Positions 25,868 through 34,679 of a DNA stretch of 64,000 nt are shown piece after piece; position 1 is the first letter of the stretch, and the number at the start of each line of letters is the position of its first letter. The stretch spans positions 1 to 64,000 of the forward strand of contig JACJWW010000010.1 of NCBI GenBank assembly GCA_020636935.1, read 5' to 3'. Source of the stretch: Nocardioidaceae bacterium. Its GTDB lineage: Bacteria; Actinomycetota; Actinomycetes; Propionibacteriales; Nocardioidaceae. Below the pieces are notes generated by a model, which saw only the letters and a program-made list of their open reading frames with translations, ran no database searches and was not told the origin of the DNA. The position numbers were made by a program, and so were the translations under genes.

Positions 25868-25884
25868 GAGGAGTCCGGCTCCAA

Positions 25885-26607
25885 TCAGGTCTGGGACAAG
25901 GTCAGGTCGAAGGCTCCGAAGGTGATGGCCTTGTTGGTCAATCTGGCCAGCAAGTCAGCGCCTGCGTCATCGGGCGGCACGGCCATGGTCCAGGTGACTT
26001 GGTAGCTGCCGCTCCCGTCGGCGCTGCTGACAGGCAGCGTCAACACCCAACCAGTGCCACTCGTTATCGCGGTGGTCGAGTTGTCGGGTTTGGTCACCGA
26101 CGCTGAGATGGTGGCGGCGCAGGCGTAGGAGTTGCTCTGATCACCGGGGCAGGCGCCGCCCGTGTTGGGGAGCACCTCCGAGAGATCAACCATGAGATCT
26201 CCTTGAAGGTTGTCTCCGGAGGCGGTCACGGCTATTTGTCGCGTGATCGTCAACTTGTCGCCCGGCACCAACCTCTCGGTGCCCAAGGTGGCGGTCACCT
26301 TGCGACATTCGGTGTACGGCGCCGTTGTGGCACAGGTCGTGCCAGAGACAAAACTGCGTTGCCCGACGGTGATCTGGCTGTGTAGTTCGATGCTCGTTGT
26401 GCCACCACTGATATTGAGAGCACCAGCGGTGAGATTGCCGGTGCCGATTGCATTGGTGGTGCCCCAGAGGGCGAGAGTGTCCAATCCTCCGGTCAGCAAG
26501 AAGACTCCAAGGGTTGCGGCAACCAATGGCTTCCACAACCTCCGCAACAGTTTGTCTCCCGGTGCTGTTGCCCCGGTGGGGGTACGGCATGGATGGCTCC
26601 TCTTCAT
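25885..26607 (-). CDS. TasA/camelysin-like exported protein (second substrate)
   Basis: 240 residues. A long basic leader (KRSHPCRTPTGATAPGDKLLRRLWK) precedes a hydrophobic stretch ending LLTGGLDTLALWGTTNAIGTG, in which the LALW-x-x-x-N pattern echoes the alternate signal family. The mature part is Thr/Gly-rich beta: GNLTAGALNISGGTTSIEL, VPGDKLTITRQIAV, GDNLQGDLMVDLSE, and DAGADLLARLTNKAITFGAFDLTL. The VPGDKL-(T/K) and LTAG(A/N)L motifs are shared with the gene next door, so the two are paralogues. TasA-like proteins form amyloid or beta fibres in Gram-positive biofilms; whether this one polymerises is not known. 17 bases precede sipW. Confidence 0.82.
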   Translation of the reverse strand: MKRSHPCRTPTGATAPGDKLLRRLWKPLVAATLGVFLLTGGLDTLALWGTTNAIGTGNLTAGALNISGGTTSIELHSQITVGQRSFVSGTTCATTAPYTECRKVTATLGTERLVPGDKLTITRQIAVTASGDNLQGDLMVDLSEVLPNTGGACPGDQSNSYACAATISASVTKPDNSTTAITSGTGWVLTLPVSSADGSGSYQVTWTMAVPPDDAGADLLARLTNKAITFGAFDLTLSQT

Positions 26608-26637
26608 CGGGTCCTCGTCTCAGGATTTGCCCAGCCC

Positions 26638-26672
26638 GCGTGATCCGGTCGGGATCGCCGACCGGATCACGC
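26638..26672 (-). terminator. 15-bp perfect stem-loop after the first SipW-operon gene
   Basis: GCGTGATCCGGTCGG (26638-26652) and CCGACCGGATCACGC (26658-26672) are exact complements with a 5-base loop. It begins eight bases after the stop of the first gene and lies before the second. No U-run follows, so partial termination or mRNA 3'-end protection is likely. Confidence 0.75.
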
Positions 26673-26679
26673 GACTGAA

Positions 26680-27261
26680 TCAGGGCACCTGGACCAGGTT
26701 GAGCTTGAAGTCGGTCAAGCTGGCCGTGGTGGTGACGCCATCTTGATTGGCGACGCTCGAGGGCAGTTGCAATGCGACGATCGCCGTCTTGGCGTTGCCG
26801 CTGTCGGCCTCGGTCAGCCCAGTGGGGCTACCCGAAATGCCAGCTGCCACGGTGATCCACTTGGTCAGGTCTGTGCCCGATCCGGTGGCTGGCAGGGTGG
26901 CGGTCAGGTCGGCCTTGATGTTGTCGCCGACCAAGGTCGGGGTGGCGGTGGCGACGTACTTGAGCTTGTCGCCGGGCACGATCCGGAAGGCAGTGATGTC
27001 GATGATCTGGCTGCATCCGCTCAGACCGACCGGTGAGGTGGTGGTGTCGGTGGCAGCCGAGGTGCCATTGGCAGTGCAGTCATACCAAGCGTCCCCCGAC
27101 ACAGCCAAAGACAAGTTGCCCGCGGTGATGTCGCCGCTGCCCACATTGGTCGACTGCGACCAGTAGGCGAAGGTGCCGCCGACGCCAGTCAACAAGGCCA
27201 GGCCAAGGCCCGCGGCGATCGCGCCCCTTTTTGCATGGGACTTCTTCGGTGTTGCGTTCAT
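26680..27261 (-). CDS. Alternate-signal exported protein (TasA-like, first substrate)
   Basis: 193 residues. The N-terminus KKSHAKRGAIAAGLGLALLTGVGGTFAYWSQST is the alternate SipW-type signal (basic stretch, Gly/Leu-rich helix, then G-T-F-A-Y-W). Mature region: VGSGDITAGNLSLAVSGD, two cysteines at WYDCTANG and SGCSQIIDI, FRIVPGDKLKYVATATPTLVGDN, and a hydrophobic beta end (TASLTDFKLNLVQVP). It matches the Actinobacterial alternate signal-mediated exported family (RER_14450-like). As first gene of the operon, with a long stem-loop behind it, it is probably the most abundant product and a plausible fibre subunit. Strong family call; fibre role inferred. Confidence 0.88.
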   Translation of the reverse strand: MNATPKKSHAKRGAIAAGLGLALLTGVGGTFAYWSQSTNVGSGDITAGNLSLAVSGDAWYDCTANGTSAATDTTTSPVGLSGCSQIIDITAFRIVPGDKLKYVATATPTLVGDNIKADLTATLPATGSGTDLTKWITVAAGISGSPTGLTEADSGNAKTAIVALQLPSSVANQDGVTTTASLTDFKLNLVQVP

Positions 27262-27306
27262 CAGGGTTCTCCTCAGGAATCAGACCGACGATGGCCGGCT
27301 CTATCC

Positions 27307-27350
27307 ATTATGAGGTTATAAGTCCGTTTTCATACAAAAAAGTGAGATTT
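27307..27350 (-). promoter_or_regulatory. AT-rich control region before the SipW operon
   Basis: Minus strand TTGTAT (27337-27332), 19 bases, CATAAT (27312-27307) is a weak promoter candidate. Just upstream lies an A6 tract followed by GTGAGATTT (27335-27350), which resembles the A8-GTGAAAT tract before flp. The region is strikingly AT-rich for this genome. Confidence 0.35.
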
Positions 27351-27393
27351 GCTATGGAAAATCTGTTCTCGGCGCCTGCGTAGGATGTGGGCC

Positions 27394-27804
27394 ATGACTA
27401 ACCCACAAGACCTCTTGGCTGGCCCTCCCGCGACCCTGCTTCCACCTGATCCGGCAGCTGCAGACCTGGCGCATCAGCCAACCAAGACGGTCGTGGCGGC
27501 CCATCCCGAGTCGCCACTTGCCTGGGCGGTGCTGGCCGAGGAGGCCTTCGTTGAGGGTGCTGAAGATGTCACGGTCTATGCCTATGCCCGAGTCGGCTAT
27601 CACCGTGGCCTTGATGTCTTGCGTCGCAATGGCTGGAAGGGGCACGGGCCGGTGCCGTGGAGTCATGAGCCCAACCGAGGCTTCCTGCGTGCACTCTCTG
27701 CCCTGTCCAGAGCGGCAGGCCGGATCGGTGAGACCGAGGAGCAAGAGCGTTGTCGCTCCTTCCTGCGCGACTGCAGTGAGACTGCCTTCGAAGAGTTGCT
27801 CTAG
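27394..27804 (+). CDS. DUF3151 family protein
   Basis: 136 residues from ATG 27394, preceded by AGGATGTGGGCC. Conserved actinobacterial protein of unknown function: NPQDLLAGPPATLLPPDP at the start, HPESPLAWAVLAEEAF, YAYARVGYHRGLDVLRRNGWKG, GPVPWSHEPNRGFLRAL. No membrane segment or cysteine pairs; it is a helical cytoplasmic protein. By memory, the family is found beside fba and purA in mycobacteria, as here. It precedes purA by 154 bases containing a stem-loop. Confidence 0.88.
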   Translation: MTNPQDLLAGPPATLLPPDPAAADLAHQPTKTVVAAHPESPLAWAVLAEEAFVEGAEDVTVYAYARVGYHRGLDVLRRNGWKGHGPVPWSHEPNRGFLRALSALSRAAGRIGETEEQERCRSFLRDCSETAFEELL

Positions 27805-27877
27805 CTGGCCTCCCGATGCGTCGGCCTGCCCCGTGAAATGGGCTGCGTCCCGTCGATTTGCTAACGTACGGCCGTAA

Positions 27878-27903
27878 GGGCCCGGTGCTGTTGCACTGGG
27901 CTT
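27878..27903 (+). terminator. Stem-loop between the DUF3151 gene and purA
   Basis: GGGCCCGGTGC (27878-27888) pairs with GCACTGGGCTT (27893-27903) through 11 pairs, three of them G-U, with a TGTT tetraloop. It may terminate the DUF3151 transcript or lie in the purA leader. A T-poor tail (GGTTGTTT) follows. Confidence 0.5.
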
Positions 27904-27958
27904 GGTTGTTTCTGGCCCCGCCGCGCTGGGGTCGGGAAGGGGGCAGAGAGGTGCAGAC

Positions 27959-29245
27959 ATGCCCGCAGTAGTTGTGCTCGGGGCCCAATGGGGCGATGAA
28001 GGCAAGGGCAAGGCCACCGACTTGCTGACCACCGGATCGGCGATCGACTTCTGCGTGCGCACCAGCGGTGGCCACAATGCCGGCCACACGATCGTGGTCG
28101 ACGGCAAGAAGTTCGCCACCCATCTGCTGCCCAGCAGCATCTTGACGAAGTCATGCGTGTCGGTGATCGGCAACGGCGTGGTCGTCTCTCCAGAGGCGCT
28201 GTTTCGTGAGTACGACGCGATGGTCGCAGCAGGCGTGGAGATGGGCGAGCTCAAGATCAGCGCCAATGCCCACATCATCGCCTCCTATCACTCCACGATC
28301 GACAAGATCACCGAGAGATTTCTTGGCAAGAACAAGATCGGCACGACGGGGCGCGGGATTGGTCCGGCGTACGCCGACAAGATCAACCGGATCGGCATCC
28401 GGATGGCGGATCTTTTCGATGAGCACATCTTGGCCCAGAAGGTCGAAGGCGCCTTGGAGTCACGCAATCACCTGCTGACCAAGGTCTACAACCGTCGCGC
28501 AATCACGGTGGATGAGGTCGTCGAAGACCTCCTCTCCTATGTCGGTCGGTTGCAGCCGATGATCGCTGACACCTCCTTGATGATCAATCGTGCCCTTGAC
28601 GAAGACAAGACCGTGCTCTTCGAGGGCGCTCAAGCCACGATGCTCGACGTCGATCACGGCACCTATCCATTCGTCACCTCGAGCAGCCCGATCGCCGGTG
28701 GTGTCTGCACCGGAGCGGGCATTGGCCCGACTCGCATCGATCGGGTGATCGGTGTGATCAAGGCCTACACCACCCGAGTCGGCTCTGGCCCCTTCCCGAC
28801 GGAGCTGTTTGACCAGGATGGCGAAGATCTCTGGCGGATCGGCGGCGAGGTCGGAGTCTCCACCGGCCGCGATCGCCGCTGTGGTTGGTATGACGCCGTC
28901 GTCGCCCGCTATGCCAGCCGAGTAAATGGGCTCACTGAGTTTTTCATGACCAAGCTCGACGTGCTCTCGGCTTGGGAGCGGATCCCGGTGTGCGTCGCCT
29001 ATGAGATTGATGGGCAGCGTCACGATGAAATGCCCATGACACAGACCGACTTCCACCACGCCAAGCCGATCTATGAATATCTCGACGGCTGGGGCGAGGA
29101 CATCTCCGGATGCCGCGAGTTTGCCCAACTCCCGGCCAATGCGCAGCGCTATGTGCAGGCGTTGGAGGAAATGTCGGGCGCGCCCTTCTGGGCGGTCGGG
29201 GTCGGGCCTGGCCGCGAGCAGACGGTCGTCGTACGCGACCAGTGA
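27959..29245 (+). CDS. purA: Adenylosuccinate synthetase
   Basis: 428 residues from ATG 27959, preceded by GAGAGGTG. Signature GAQWGDEGKGK at the N-terminus, GHNAGHTIV, GIGPAYADK, DVDHGTYPFVTSS and VSTGRDRRCGWYD. It joins aspartate to IMP with GTP, the first step to AMP. Full length for bacterial PurA. It starts a run of purine genes purA-purD-purB. The intervening gap before purD is 40 bases. Confidence 0.97.
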   Translation: MPAVVVLGAQWGDEGKGKATDLLTTGSAIDFCVRTSGGHNAGHTIVVDGKKFATHLLPSSILTKSCVSVIGNGVVVSPEALFREYDAMVAAGVEMGELKISANAHIIASYHSTIDKITERFLGKNKIGTTGRGIGPAYADKINRIGIRMADLFDEHILAQKVEGALESRNHLLTKVYNRRAITVDEVVEDLLSYVGRLQPMIADTSLMINRALDEDKTVLFEGAQATMLDVDHGTYPFVTSSSPIAGGVCTGAGIGPTRIDRVIGVIKAYTTRVGSGPFPTELFDQDGEDLWRIGGEVGVSTGRDRRCGWYDAVVARYASRVNGLTEFFMTKLDVLSAWERIPVCVAYEIDGQRHDEMPMTQTDFHHAKPIYEYLDGWGEDISGCREFAQLPANAQRYVQALEEMSGAPFWAVGVGPGREQTVVVRDQ

Positions 29246-29285
29246 CCCCAGCAACCCACTCACCACAGAAACGAGGGTGTAGGCC

Positions 29286-30563
29286 ATGAAGACGCTCGTG
29301 ATCGGCTCGGGGGGCCGCGAACACGCACTCGCGCTGGCGCTGTCACGCGATCCGTCGGTGACGCAGGTGCACTGCGCTCCGGGCAACCCCGGCATGGCGG
29401 ACATCGCCACCCTGCATCAGGTGGACGCCTCGGATGGCACGGCAGTCGCTGAACTTGCCACGACTGTGGGCATCGACCTGGTCGTGATCGGCCCCGAAGC
29501 ACCTCTCGTAGCAGGTGTCGCCGATGCCGTACGGGCCGCGGGCATCTCCTGTTTTGGGCCGTCCAAGGAGGCGGCGCAACTGGAAGGATCGAAGGCCTTC
29601 GCCAAGGAGGTGATGGCTGCGGCAGGCGTGCCCACGGCGCAGGCGCGGGTCTGTCGTACGCCGGATGAGGCGCGCGCAGCGCTGGACACCTTCGGGGCCC
29701 CATATGTCGTCAAGGACGATGGGTTGGCCGCGGGCAAGGGTGTTGTGGTCACCTCCGACCGTGCACTTGCGCTGGCCCATGCGGCCTCGTGCGAGCAGGT
29801 CTTGATCGAGGAATTCCTCGACGGGCCCGAGGTGTCGCTCTTCGCGGTCACCGACGGTGTGACCGTCTATCCCATGCAGCCGGCACAAGACTTCAAGCGC
29901 ATCAGTGATGACGATCAGGGGCCAAACACGGGCGGCATGGGTGCCTACACGCCATTGCCGTGGGCGCCCTATGACCTGATCGATGAAGTCCTCGGCACCG
30001 TGTTGCAGCCCACGGTCGACGAGATGGCCCGGCGGGGCACGCCCTTCCAGGGTCTGTTGTACGCCGGTCTGGCCCTCACCTCGAATGGCGTGCGGGTGGT
30101 GGAGTTCAACGCTCGCTTCGGCGACCCGGAGACCCAGCCATTGATGGCGCTGCTCGACTCGCCTCTGGGTGAGCTGCTCAAGGCGGCTGCCGACTCTCGT
30201 CTGCATGAGGTCTCTGCGCCCCGTTGGCACCCGGGAGCCGCTGTTGCGGTGGTGTTGGCCAGCAAGGGATATCCCGAGGGCTCGAGCAAGGGTGATGTGA
30301 TCACCGGGGTCAGTGATGTCATTGACGCCGATGTGATCCACGCCGGTACCGCCCTCAGCGAAGGCCAACTGGTCACAGCTGGTGGGCGAGTACTGGCCGT
30401 GACCGCCTTCGGTGAAGACCTCAACCAAGCCCGTGAGCGGGCCTATCGCGGGGTTGAGGCCATCAACTTCGAGGGCGCCCAGTGGCGCACGGATATCGCC
30501 AAGCTTGCGGCGAGTGCAACTACAGATCAGAGCGCTGCTCGGGAAGCAGAAGGACCATCATGA
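29286..30563 (+). CDS. purD: Phosphoribosylamine-glycine ligase
   Basis: 425 residues. ATP-grasp enzyme: MKTLVIGSGGREHALA at the start, GLAAGKGVVV, NTGGMGAYTPLP and VEFNARFGDPETQ. It makes glycinamide ribonucleotide from phosphoribosylamine, glycine and ATP. Its TGA overlaps the purB ATG, so PurD and PurB are co-translated. The last ~25 residues (SATTDQSAAREAEGPS) are a polar tail beyond the core. Confidence 0.97.
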   Translation: MKTLVIGSGGREHALALALSRDPSVTQVHCAPGNPGMADIATLHQVDASDGTAVAELATTVGIDLVVIGPEAPLVAGVADAVRAAGISCFGPSKEAAQLEGSKAFAKEVMAAAGVPTAQARVCRTPDEARAALDTFGAPYVVKDDGLAAGKGVVVTSDRALALAHAASCEQVLIEEFLDGPEVSLFAVTDGVTVYPMQPAQDFKRISDDDQGPNTGGMGAYTPLPWAPYDLIDEVLGTVLQPTVDEMARRGTPFQGLLYAGLALTSNGVRVVEFNARFGDPETQPLMALLDSPLGELLKAAADSRLHEVSAPRWHPGAAVAVVLASKGYPEGSSKGDVITGVSDVIDADVIHAGTALSEGQLVTAGGRVLAVTAFGEDLNQARERAYRGVEAINFEGAQWRTDIAKLAASATTDQSAAREAEGPS

Positions 30564-31978
30564 CCATGCAAAATGTCTTGGCCAGCCGCTATGCAGGGGC
30601 CGACCTTGCTGCGATCTGGTCGCCGGAGCACAAGATCGTCTTGGAGCGTCGGCTCTGGATCGCCGTACTCCGCGCTCAGCGTGACCTCGGCATCGAGGTT
30701 CCCCAGGCAGCCATCGACGCCTATGAGGCAGCGGTCGAGCAGGTCGACCTCGACTCGATCGCAGCGCGGGAGCGGATCACTCGCCACGACGTGAAGGCGC
30801 GCATCGAGGAGTTTGCCGCGATCGCCGGGCACGAGCAGATCCACAAGGGCATGACCTCTCGTGACTTGACTGAGAATGTCGAGCAATTGCAGGTCAAGCA
30901 ATCACTGGAGTTGATCCGGCATCGAGTCGTCGCCACGCTGGCGCGGCTGGCGAGATTGGCCGCTGAGCACGAGACCACAGTGATGGCAGGTCGCTCACAC
31001 AATGTCGCTGCCCAGGCCACCACGCTCGGCAAGCGCTTCGCCACGGTGGCCGACGAAATGCTGATCGCGCTCGATCGGCTCGATGATCTGATCGGTCGTT
31101 ATCCCCTTCGGGGCATCAAGGGGCCGATGGGCACCGCTCAAGACATGCTCGACCTGCTCGATGGCGATGCCGCAAAGATGGCCGAGCTTGAGCGACGGGT
31201 CGCTGCTCACCTCGGTTTCGAGCACGTGCTCACCTCGGTTGGCCAGGTCTATCCCCGCTCTCTCGACTTCGATGCGCTGTCGGCCTTGGTGCAGGTGATC
31301 GCGGGGCCGTCAAATCTGGCGACCACGATCAGATTGATGGCGGGCATCGAGCTGGTCACAGAAGGCTTCAAGGAAGGGCAGGTCGGCTCATCGGCCATGC
31401 CCCACAAGATGAACACCCGATCGTGTGAGCGGGTCAACGGCTTGGCGGTGATCACTCGTGGCTATTTGTCGATGGTCGGGGAGTTGGCCGGTGACCAGTG
31501 GAACGAAGGCGATGTCTCGTGCTCCGTCGTACGCCGGGTGGCCCTTCCCGATGCCTTTTTCGCGGCCGATGGACTCTTCCAGACCTTCTTGACAGTCCTT
31601 GATGAGTTTGGCGCCTTCCCCGCGGTGATCCAGCGCGAACTCGACCGCTATCTGCCCTTCTTGAGCACGACCAAGGTGCTGATGGCCGCCGTACGTCGTG
31701 GCGTCGGCCGTGAACTTGCGCATGAAGCGATCAAGGAGCACGCCGTGGCGGTGGCCCTGGAGATGCGCCAAGGGCGTGCTGACAACGACCTCTTCGACCG
31801 GTTGGGCGGCGATGACCGTTTGGGGCTCACCCAGACGGAGATCGAGGCCTTGGTCAGCGAGCCACTGGAGTTCACCGGGGCTGCCAGGGCGCAGGTGCAA
31901 ACGGTGGTGGCTCGCGTCGAGGGCGTGGTGAGTGCCGACCCGATAGGGGCGAAGTACACCCCAGGCGCAATTCTTTAG
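30560..31978 (+). CDS. purB: Adenylosuccinate lyase
   Basis: 472 residues from ATG 30560, six bases after AGAAGGA and overlapping the purD stop. Fumarase-superfamily: TSRDLTENVEQLQ, GRSHNVAAQATTLGKRF, signature GSSAMPHKMN and GDQWNEGDVSCSVVRR. It eliminates fumarate from SAICAR and adenylosuccinate, serving both purine branches. A strong stem-loop follows before purC. Confidence 0.97.
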   Translation: MTMQNVLASRYAGADLAAIWSPEHKIVLERRLWIAVLRAQRDLGIEVPQAAIDAYEAAVEQVDLDSIAARERITRHDVKARIEEFAAIAGHEQIHKGMTSRDLTENVEQLQVKQSLELIRHRVVATLARLARLAAEHETTVMAGRSHNVAAQATTLGKRFATVADEMLIALDRLDDLIGRYPLRGIKGPMGTAQDMLDLLDGDAAKMAELERRVAAHLGFEHVLTSVGQVYPRSLDFDALSALVQVIAGPSNLATTIRLMAGIELVTEGFKEGQVGSSAMPHKMNTRSCERVNGLAVITRGYLSMVGELAGDQWNEGDVSCSVVRRVALPDAFFAADGLFQTFLTVLDEFGAFPAVIQRELDRYLPFLSTTKVLMAAVRRGVGRELAHEAIKEHAVAVALEMRQGRADNDLFDRLGGDDRLGLTQTEIEALVSEPLEFTGAARAQVQTVVARVEGVVSADPIGAKYTPGAIL

Positions 31979-32120
31979 TTCGTTTTGTGGCGATTTGTCC
32001 GAATAGTCGGTAATCTAGTCTCAGTGGTGGCCTTCGAGTCATCATCCAGCGTGCAGCGTCCCCCTCCAGCCAAAGACCTGTTCGATGGATCAGACCCAAC
32101 GTGTTGGCCGCCACGACTCA

Positions 32121-32166
32121 GCCCTTGGGTGGGACCGTGTTTCGGTGCGCGGTCCCACCGAAGGGC
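32121..32166 (+). terminator. Long stem-loop between purB and purC
   Basis: GCCCTTGGGTGGGACCG (32121-32137) pairs with CGGTCCCACCGAAGGGC (32150-32166) with one G-G mismatch: 16 pairs and a 12-base loop. It lies 140 bases after purB and 30 before purC. No clear U-tract. Probably ends the purA-D-B transcript or is a GC-rich attenuator of purC. Confidence 0.7.
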
Positions 32167-32196
32167 TTCACCGTGTCGGCTTTGTAGGCTGCCGGT

Positions 32197-33084
32197 GTGC
32201 TGAACATCCCCCCTGCCCCTGAGCTTCCCGGCGCCAAGCACCTTCATTCAGGCAAGGTCCGCGACCTCTATTTGATGAATGACGGGCGCTTGCTGATGGT
32301 GGCCAGCGACCGGATCTCCGCCTATGACCACGTCTTGGAGACCACGATCCCCGACAAGGGTGCGATCCTGACGCAGATGTCGCTGTGGTGGTTTGACCAG
32401 CTCGCAGATCTGGTGCCCAATCACGTCTTGTCAACCGACGTCCCCGACGATGTTGTCGGCAGGGCGGTGCTTTGTGAGCAACTCCAGATGTATCCCGTCG
32501 AGTGCGTGGCTCGTGGATATCTCACCGGGTCTGGGCTGCTCGACTACCAAGACACCGGTGCGGTCTGTGGCATCGAGTTGCCAGCGGGGCTGGTCGAGGC
32601 GAGCCGACTTGAAGCCCCGATCTTCACCCCTGCGACCAAGGCCGAGCTTGGTGATCATGACGAGAATGTCAGCTATGACGCAGTGGTCGAGGAAGTGGGT
32701 AGTGAAGTGGCACAGCGCCTGCGTGAGTTGACCTTGGCGGTCTATGGCCGAGCCGAAGGGATCGCGCGTGAGCGGGGGATCATCCTGGCTGACACGAAGT
32801 TTGAGTTCGGGGCCCGTCAAGACGGCACGATCGTGCTTGCCGATGAAGTGCTCACCCCAGACAGCAGCAGGTTTTGGCCAGCCGCCGATTGGCAGCCCGG
32901 TCAGGTGCAGGCCTCCTATGACAAACAGATAGTGCGCAACTGGCTCACCTCGCCTGAGTCAGGCTGGGACAAGGCATCCGACCAGCCGCCACCGCCGCTG
33001 CCCGATGAAGTCGTCGAGCGCACTCGGGCACGGTATTTGGAGGCATACGAACTTCTCACAGGTCAAACCTTCAAAAGCTCCTGA
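32197..33084 (+). CDS. purC: SAICAR synthetase
   Basis: 295 residues beginning at GTG (32197). Motifs: HSGKVRDLYLM, MVASDRISAYDHVL, ECVARGYLTGSG, DTKFEFG and DEVLTPDSSRFWP, which are diagnostic of PurC. It couples aspartate to CAIR using ATP. Length fits the bacterial enzyme. The acyl-CoA ligase starts 48 bases after its stop and may be co-transcribed. Confidence 0.96.
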   Translation: MLNIPPAPELPGAKHLHSGKVRDLYLMNDGRLLMVASDRISAYDHVLETTIPDKGAILTQMSLWWFDQLADLVPNHVLSTDVPDDVVGRAVLCEQLQMYPVECVARGYLTGSGLLDYQDTGAVCGIELPAGLVEASRLEAPIFTPATKAELGDHDENVSYDAVVEEVGSEVAQRLRELTLAVYGRAEGIARERGIILADTKFEFGARQDGTIVLADEVLTPDSSRFWPAADWQPGQVQASYDKQIVRNWLTSPESGWDKASDQPPPPLPDEVVERTRARYLEAYELLTGQTFKSS

Positions 33085-33131
33085 CTTGCGAGTAGGTTGG
33101 CCAAGTCCGGAGTCAGCTAGATGGAGGCACC

Positions 33132-34679
33132 TTGTTCAACCTCTCGGTCTTCTTGGAAGACAGCGCCCGCAACTACCCAACTCGCGACGCCATCGTCTTT
33201 GGCGACATGCGACTCAACTACCAAATGGTCAATGGTGCCGCCAACCAAGTGGCCAACCTGTTGGTCTCCAAAGGCATCCAGCCTGGGGACAAGGTGGCCT
33301 TGACCTGCGCCAACCTGCCCTACTTCCCGATCATCTATTACGGCATCCTCAAGGCCGGCGCTGTGGTGGTGCCGCTCAATGTGCTCAACAAGGCTCGGGA
33401 AAACGCCTATTACCTTGAGGATTCGGGAGCCAAGGCCTACTTCTGTTTCGAGGGCACTCCTGACCTGCCGATGGGCAAGGAAGGCAAGGAAGGTTTCGAT
33501 GCCGCACCCGGCTGCACTGACTTCTTCTTGATCACCGTTGACCCTGCAGCTGCGCCCGAAGGTGTCACGACTTTTGGGCAGGCCACCAAGGATCAATCCC
33601 CAGTCTTCGAGAGCTATCTGGGCCAAGAAAACGAAACCGCCGTCATCCTCTACACCTCGGGTACGACGGGACAACCCAAGGGCGCCGAGCTCACCCACTC
33701 AAACCTGGTGATGAATGCACTCGTTTGCAATCGCTTGCACGAGAGCAAGATCGCTGATGAAGTCCACCTGATCACGCTGCCGTTGTTCCACTCCTTCGGC
33801 TCCACCGTGCAGATGAATGCCGGCTTTGCGGTGGCCGCCACCTTGGTGTTGCTGCCCCGTTTCGACGGTGAGCAGGCCTTGCGGTTGATGGAGAAGGAAC
33901 AAGTCAGCATCTTCGCTGGCGTGCCAACCATGTGGTGGGGCCTGCTGGGTGCGATCCAAGAACACCAAGACATAGACGTCTCCAAGATCGCTGGCAACCT
34001 GCGCAAGGGTCTGTCTGGGGGTGCCTCGTTGCCGGTGGAGATCATCAAGGACGTCCAGGCCAAGCTCGGGGTCACCATCCTGGAGGGCTATGGCCTTTCC
34101 GAAACCGCTCCGGTGGCCACCTTCAGCGACCCCTACCAGGATCCGCGTCCCGGCTCGATCGGGATCCCGATCTTCGGGGTCGAGGTGAAACTGATCAACG
34201 ACGACTGGTCCACGGTTGAGGGCGCGGACAATATCGGCGAGATCGCGATCCGCGGCCACAACATCATGAAGGGCTACCTCAACCGGCCAGAGGCAACTGC
34301 TGAGGTGATGAAGGACGGCTGGTTCCGTACCGGCGACCTGGCCCGCCGTGATGAGGACGGTTTCTACTACATCGTGGACCGGTCCAAGGACATGATCATT
34401 CGCGGTGGCTACAACGTCTACCCGCGAGAGATCGAGGAAGTCCTGATGACCCACCCGGATGTCTCGCTGGCCGCAGTGGTCGGCGTACCCCATGACAGCC
34501 ACGGTGAGGAGGTCAAGGCGTTCATCATCAAGAACCCCGGCGCGACCATCACCGAGGACGAACTGATCGCCTGGGGCAAGGAGCAGATGGCGTCCTACAA
34601 GTATCCACGCATCGTGGAGTTCAAGGACGCCCTTCCGATGACCGCGACCGGCAAGATCCTCAAGCGCGAACTGATTTAG
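33132..34679 (+). CDS. Long-chain fatty-acyl-CoA ligase (AMP-forming)
   Basis: 515 residues from TTG 33132, preceded by GGAGG with a six-base gap. ANL-superfamily motifs in order: YTSGTTGQPKGAEL (P-loop), GYGLSETAPVATF, DGWFRTGDLAR, RGGYNVYPREIEE and the C-terminal catalytic lysine in MTATGKILKREL. It activates a carboxylic acid to acyl-AMP then acyl-CoA; medium or long-chain fatty acid is likely but not proven. No membrane segment. It converges on a stress-type protein, stops overlapping by 4 bases. Confidence 0.9.
   Translation: MFNLSVFLEDSARNYPTRDAIVFGDMRLNYQMVNGAANQVANLLVSKGIQPGDKVALTCANLPYFPIIYYGILKAGAVVVPLNVLNKARENAYYLEDSGAKAYFCFEGTPDLPMGKEGKEGFDAAPGCTDFFLITVDPAAAPEGVTTFGQATKDQSPVFESYLGQENETAVILYTSGTTGQPKGAELTHSNLVMNALVCNRLHESKIADEVHLITLPLFHSFGSTVQMNAGFAVAATLVLLPRFDGEQALRLMEKEQVSIFAGVPTMWWGLLGAIQEHQDIDVSKIAGNLRKGLSGGASLPVEIIKDVQAKLGVTILEGYGLSETAPVATFSDPYQDPRPGSIGIPIFGVEVKLINDDWSTVEGADNIGEIAIRGHNIMKGYLNRPEATAEVMKDGWFRTGDLARRDEDGFYYIVDRSKDMIIRGGYNVYPREIEEVLMTHPDVSLAAVVGVPHDSHGEEVKAFIIKNPGATITEDELIAWGKEQMASYKYPRIVEFKDALPMTATGKILKRELI

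Noticed and set aside
28943..30428. Long minus-strand frames opposite purA and purD
   Set aside because: GC-rich antisense frames with no domain features; purA and purD occupy the region convincingly.
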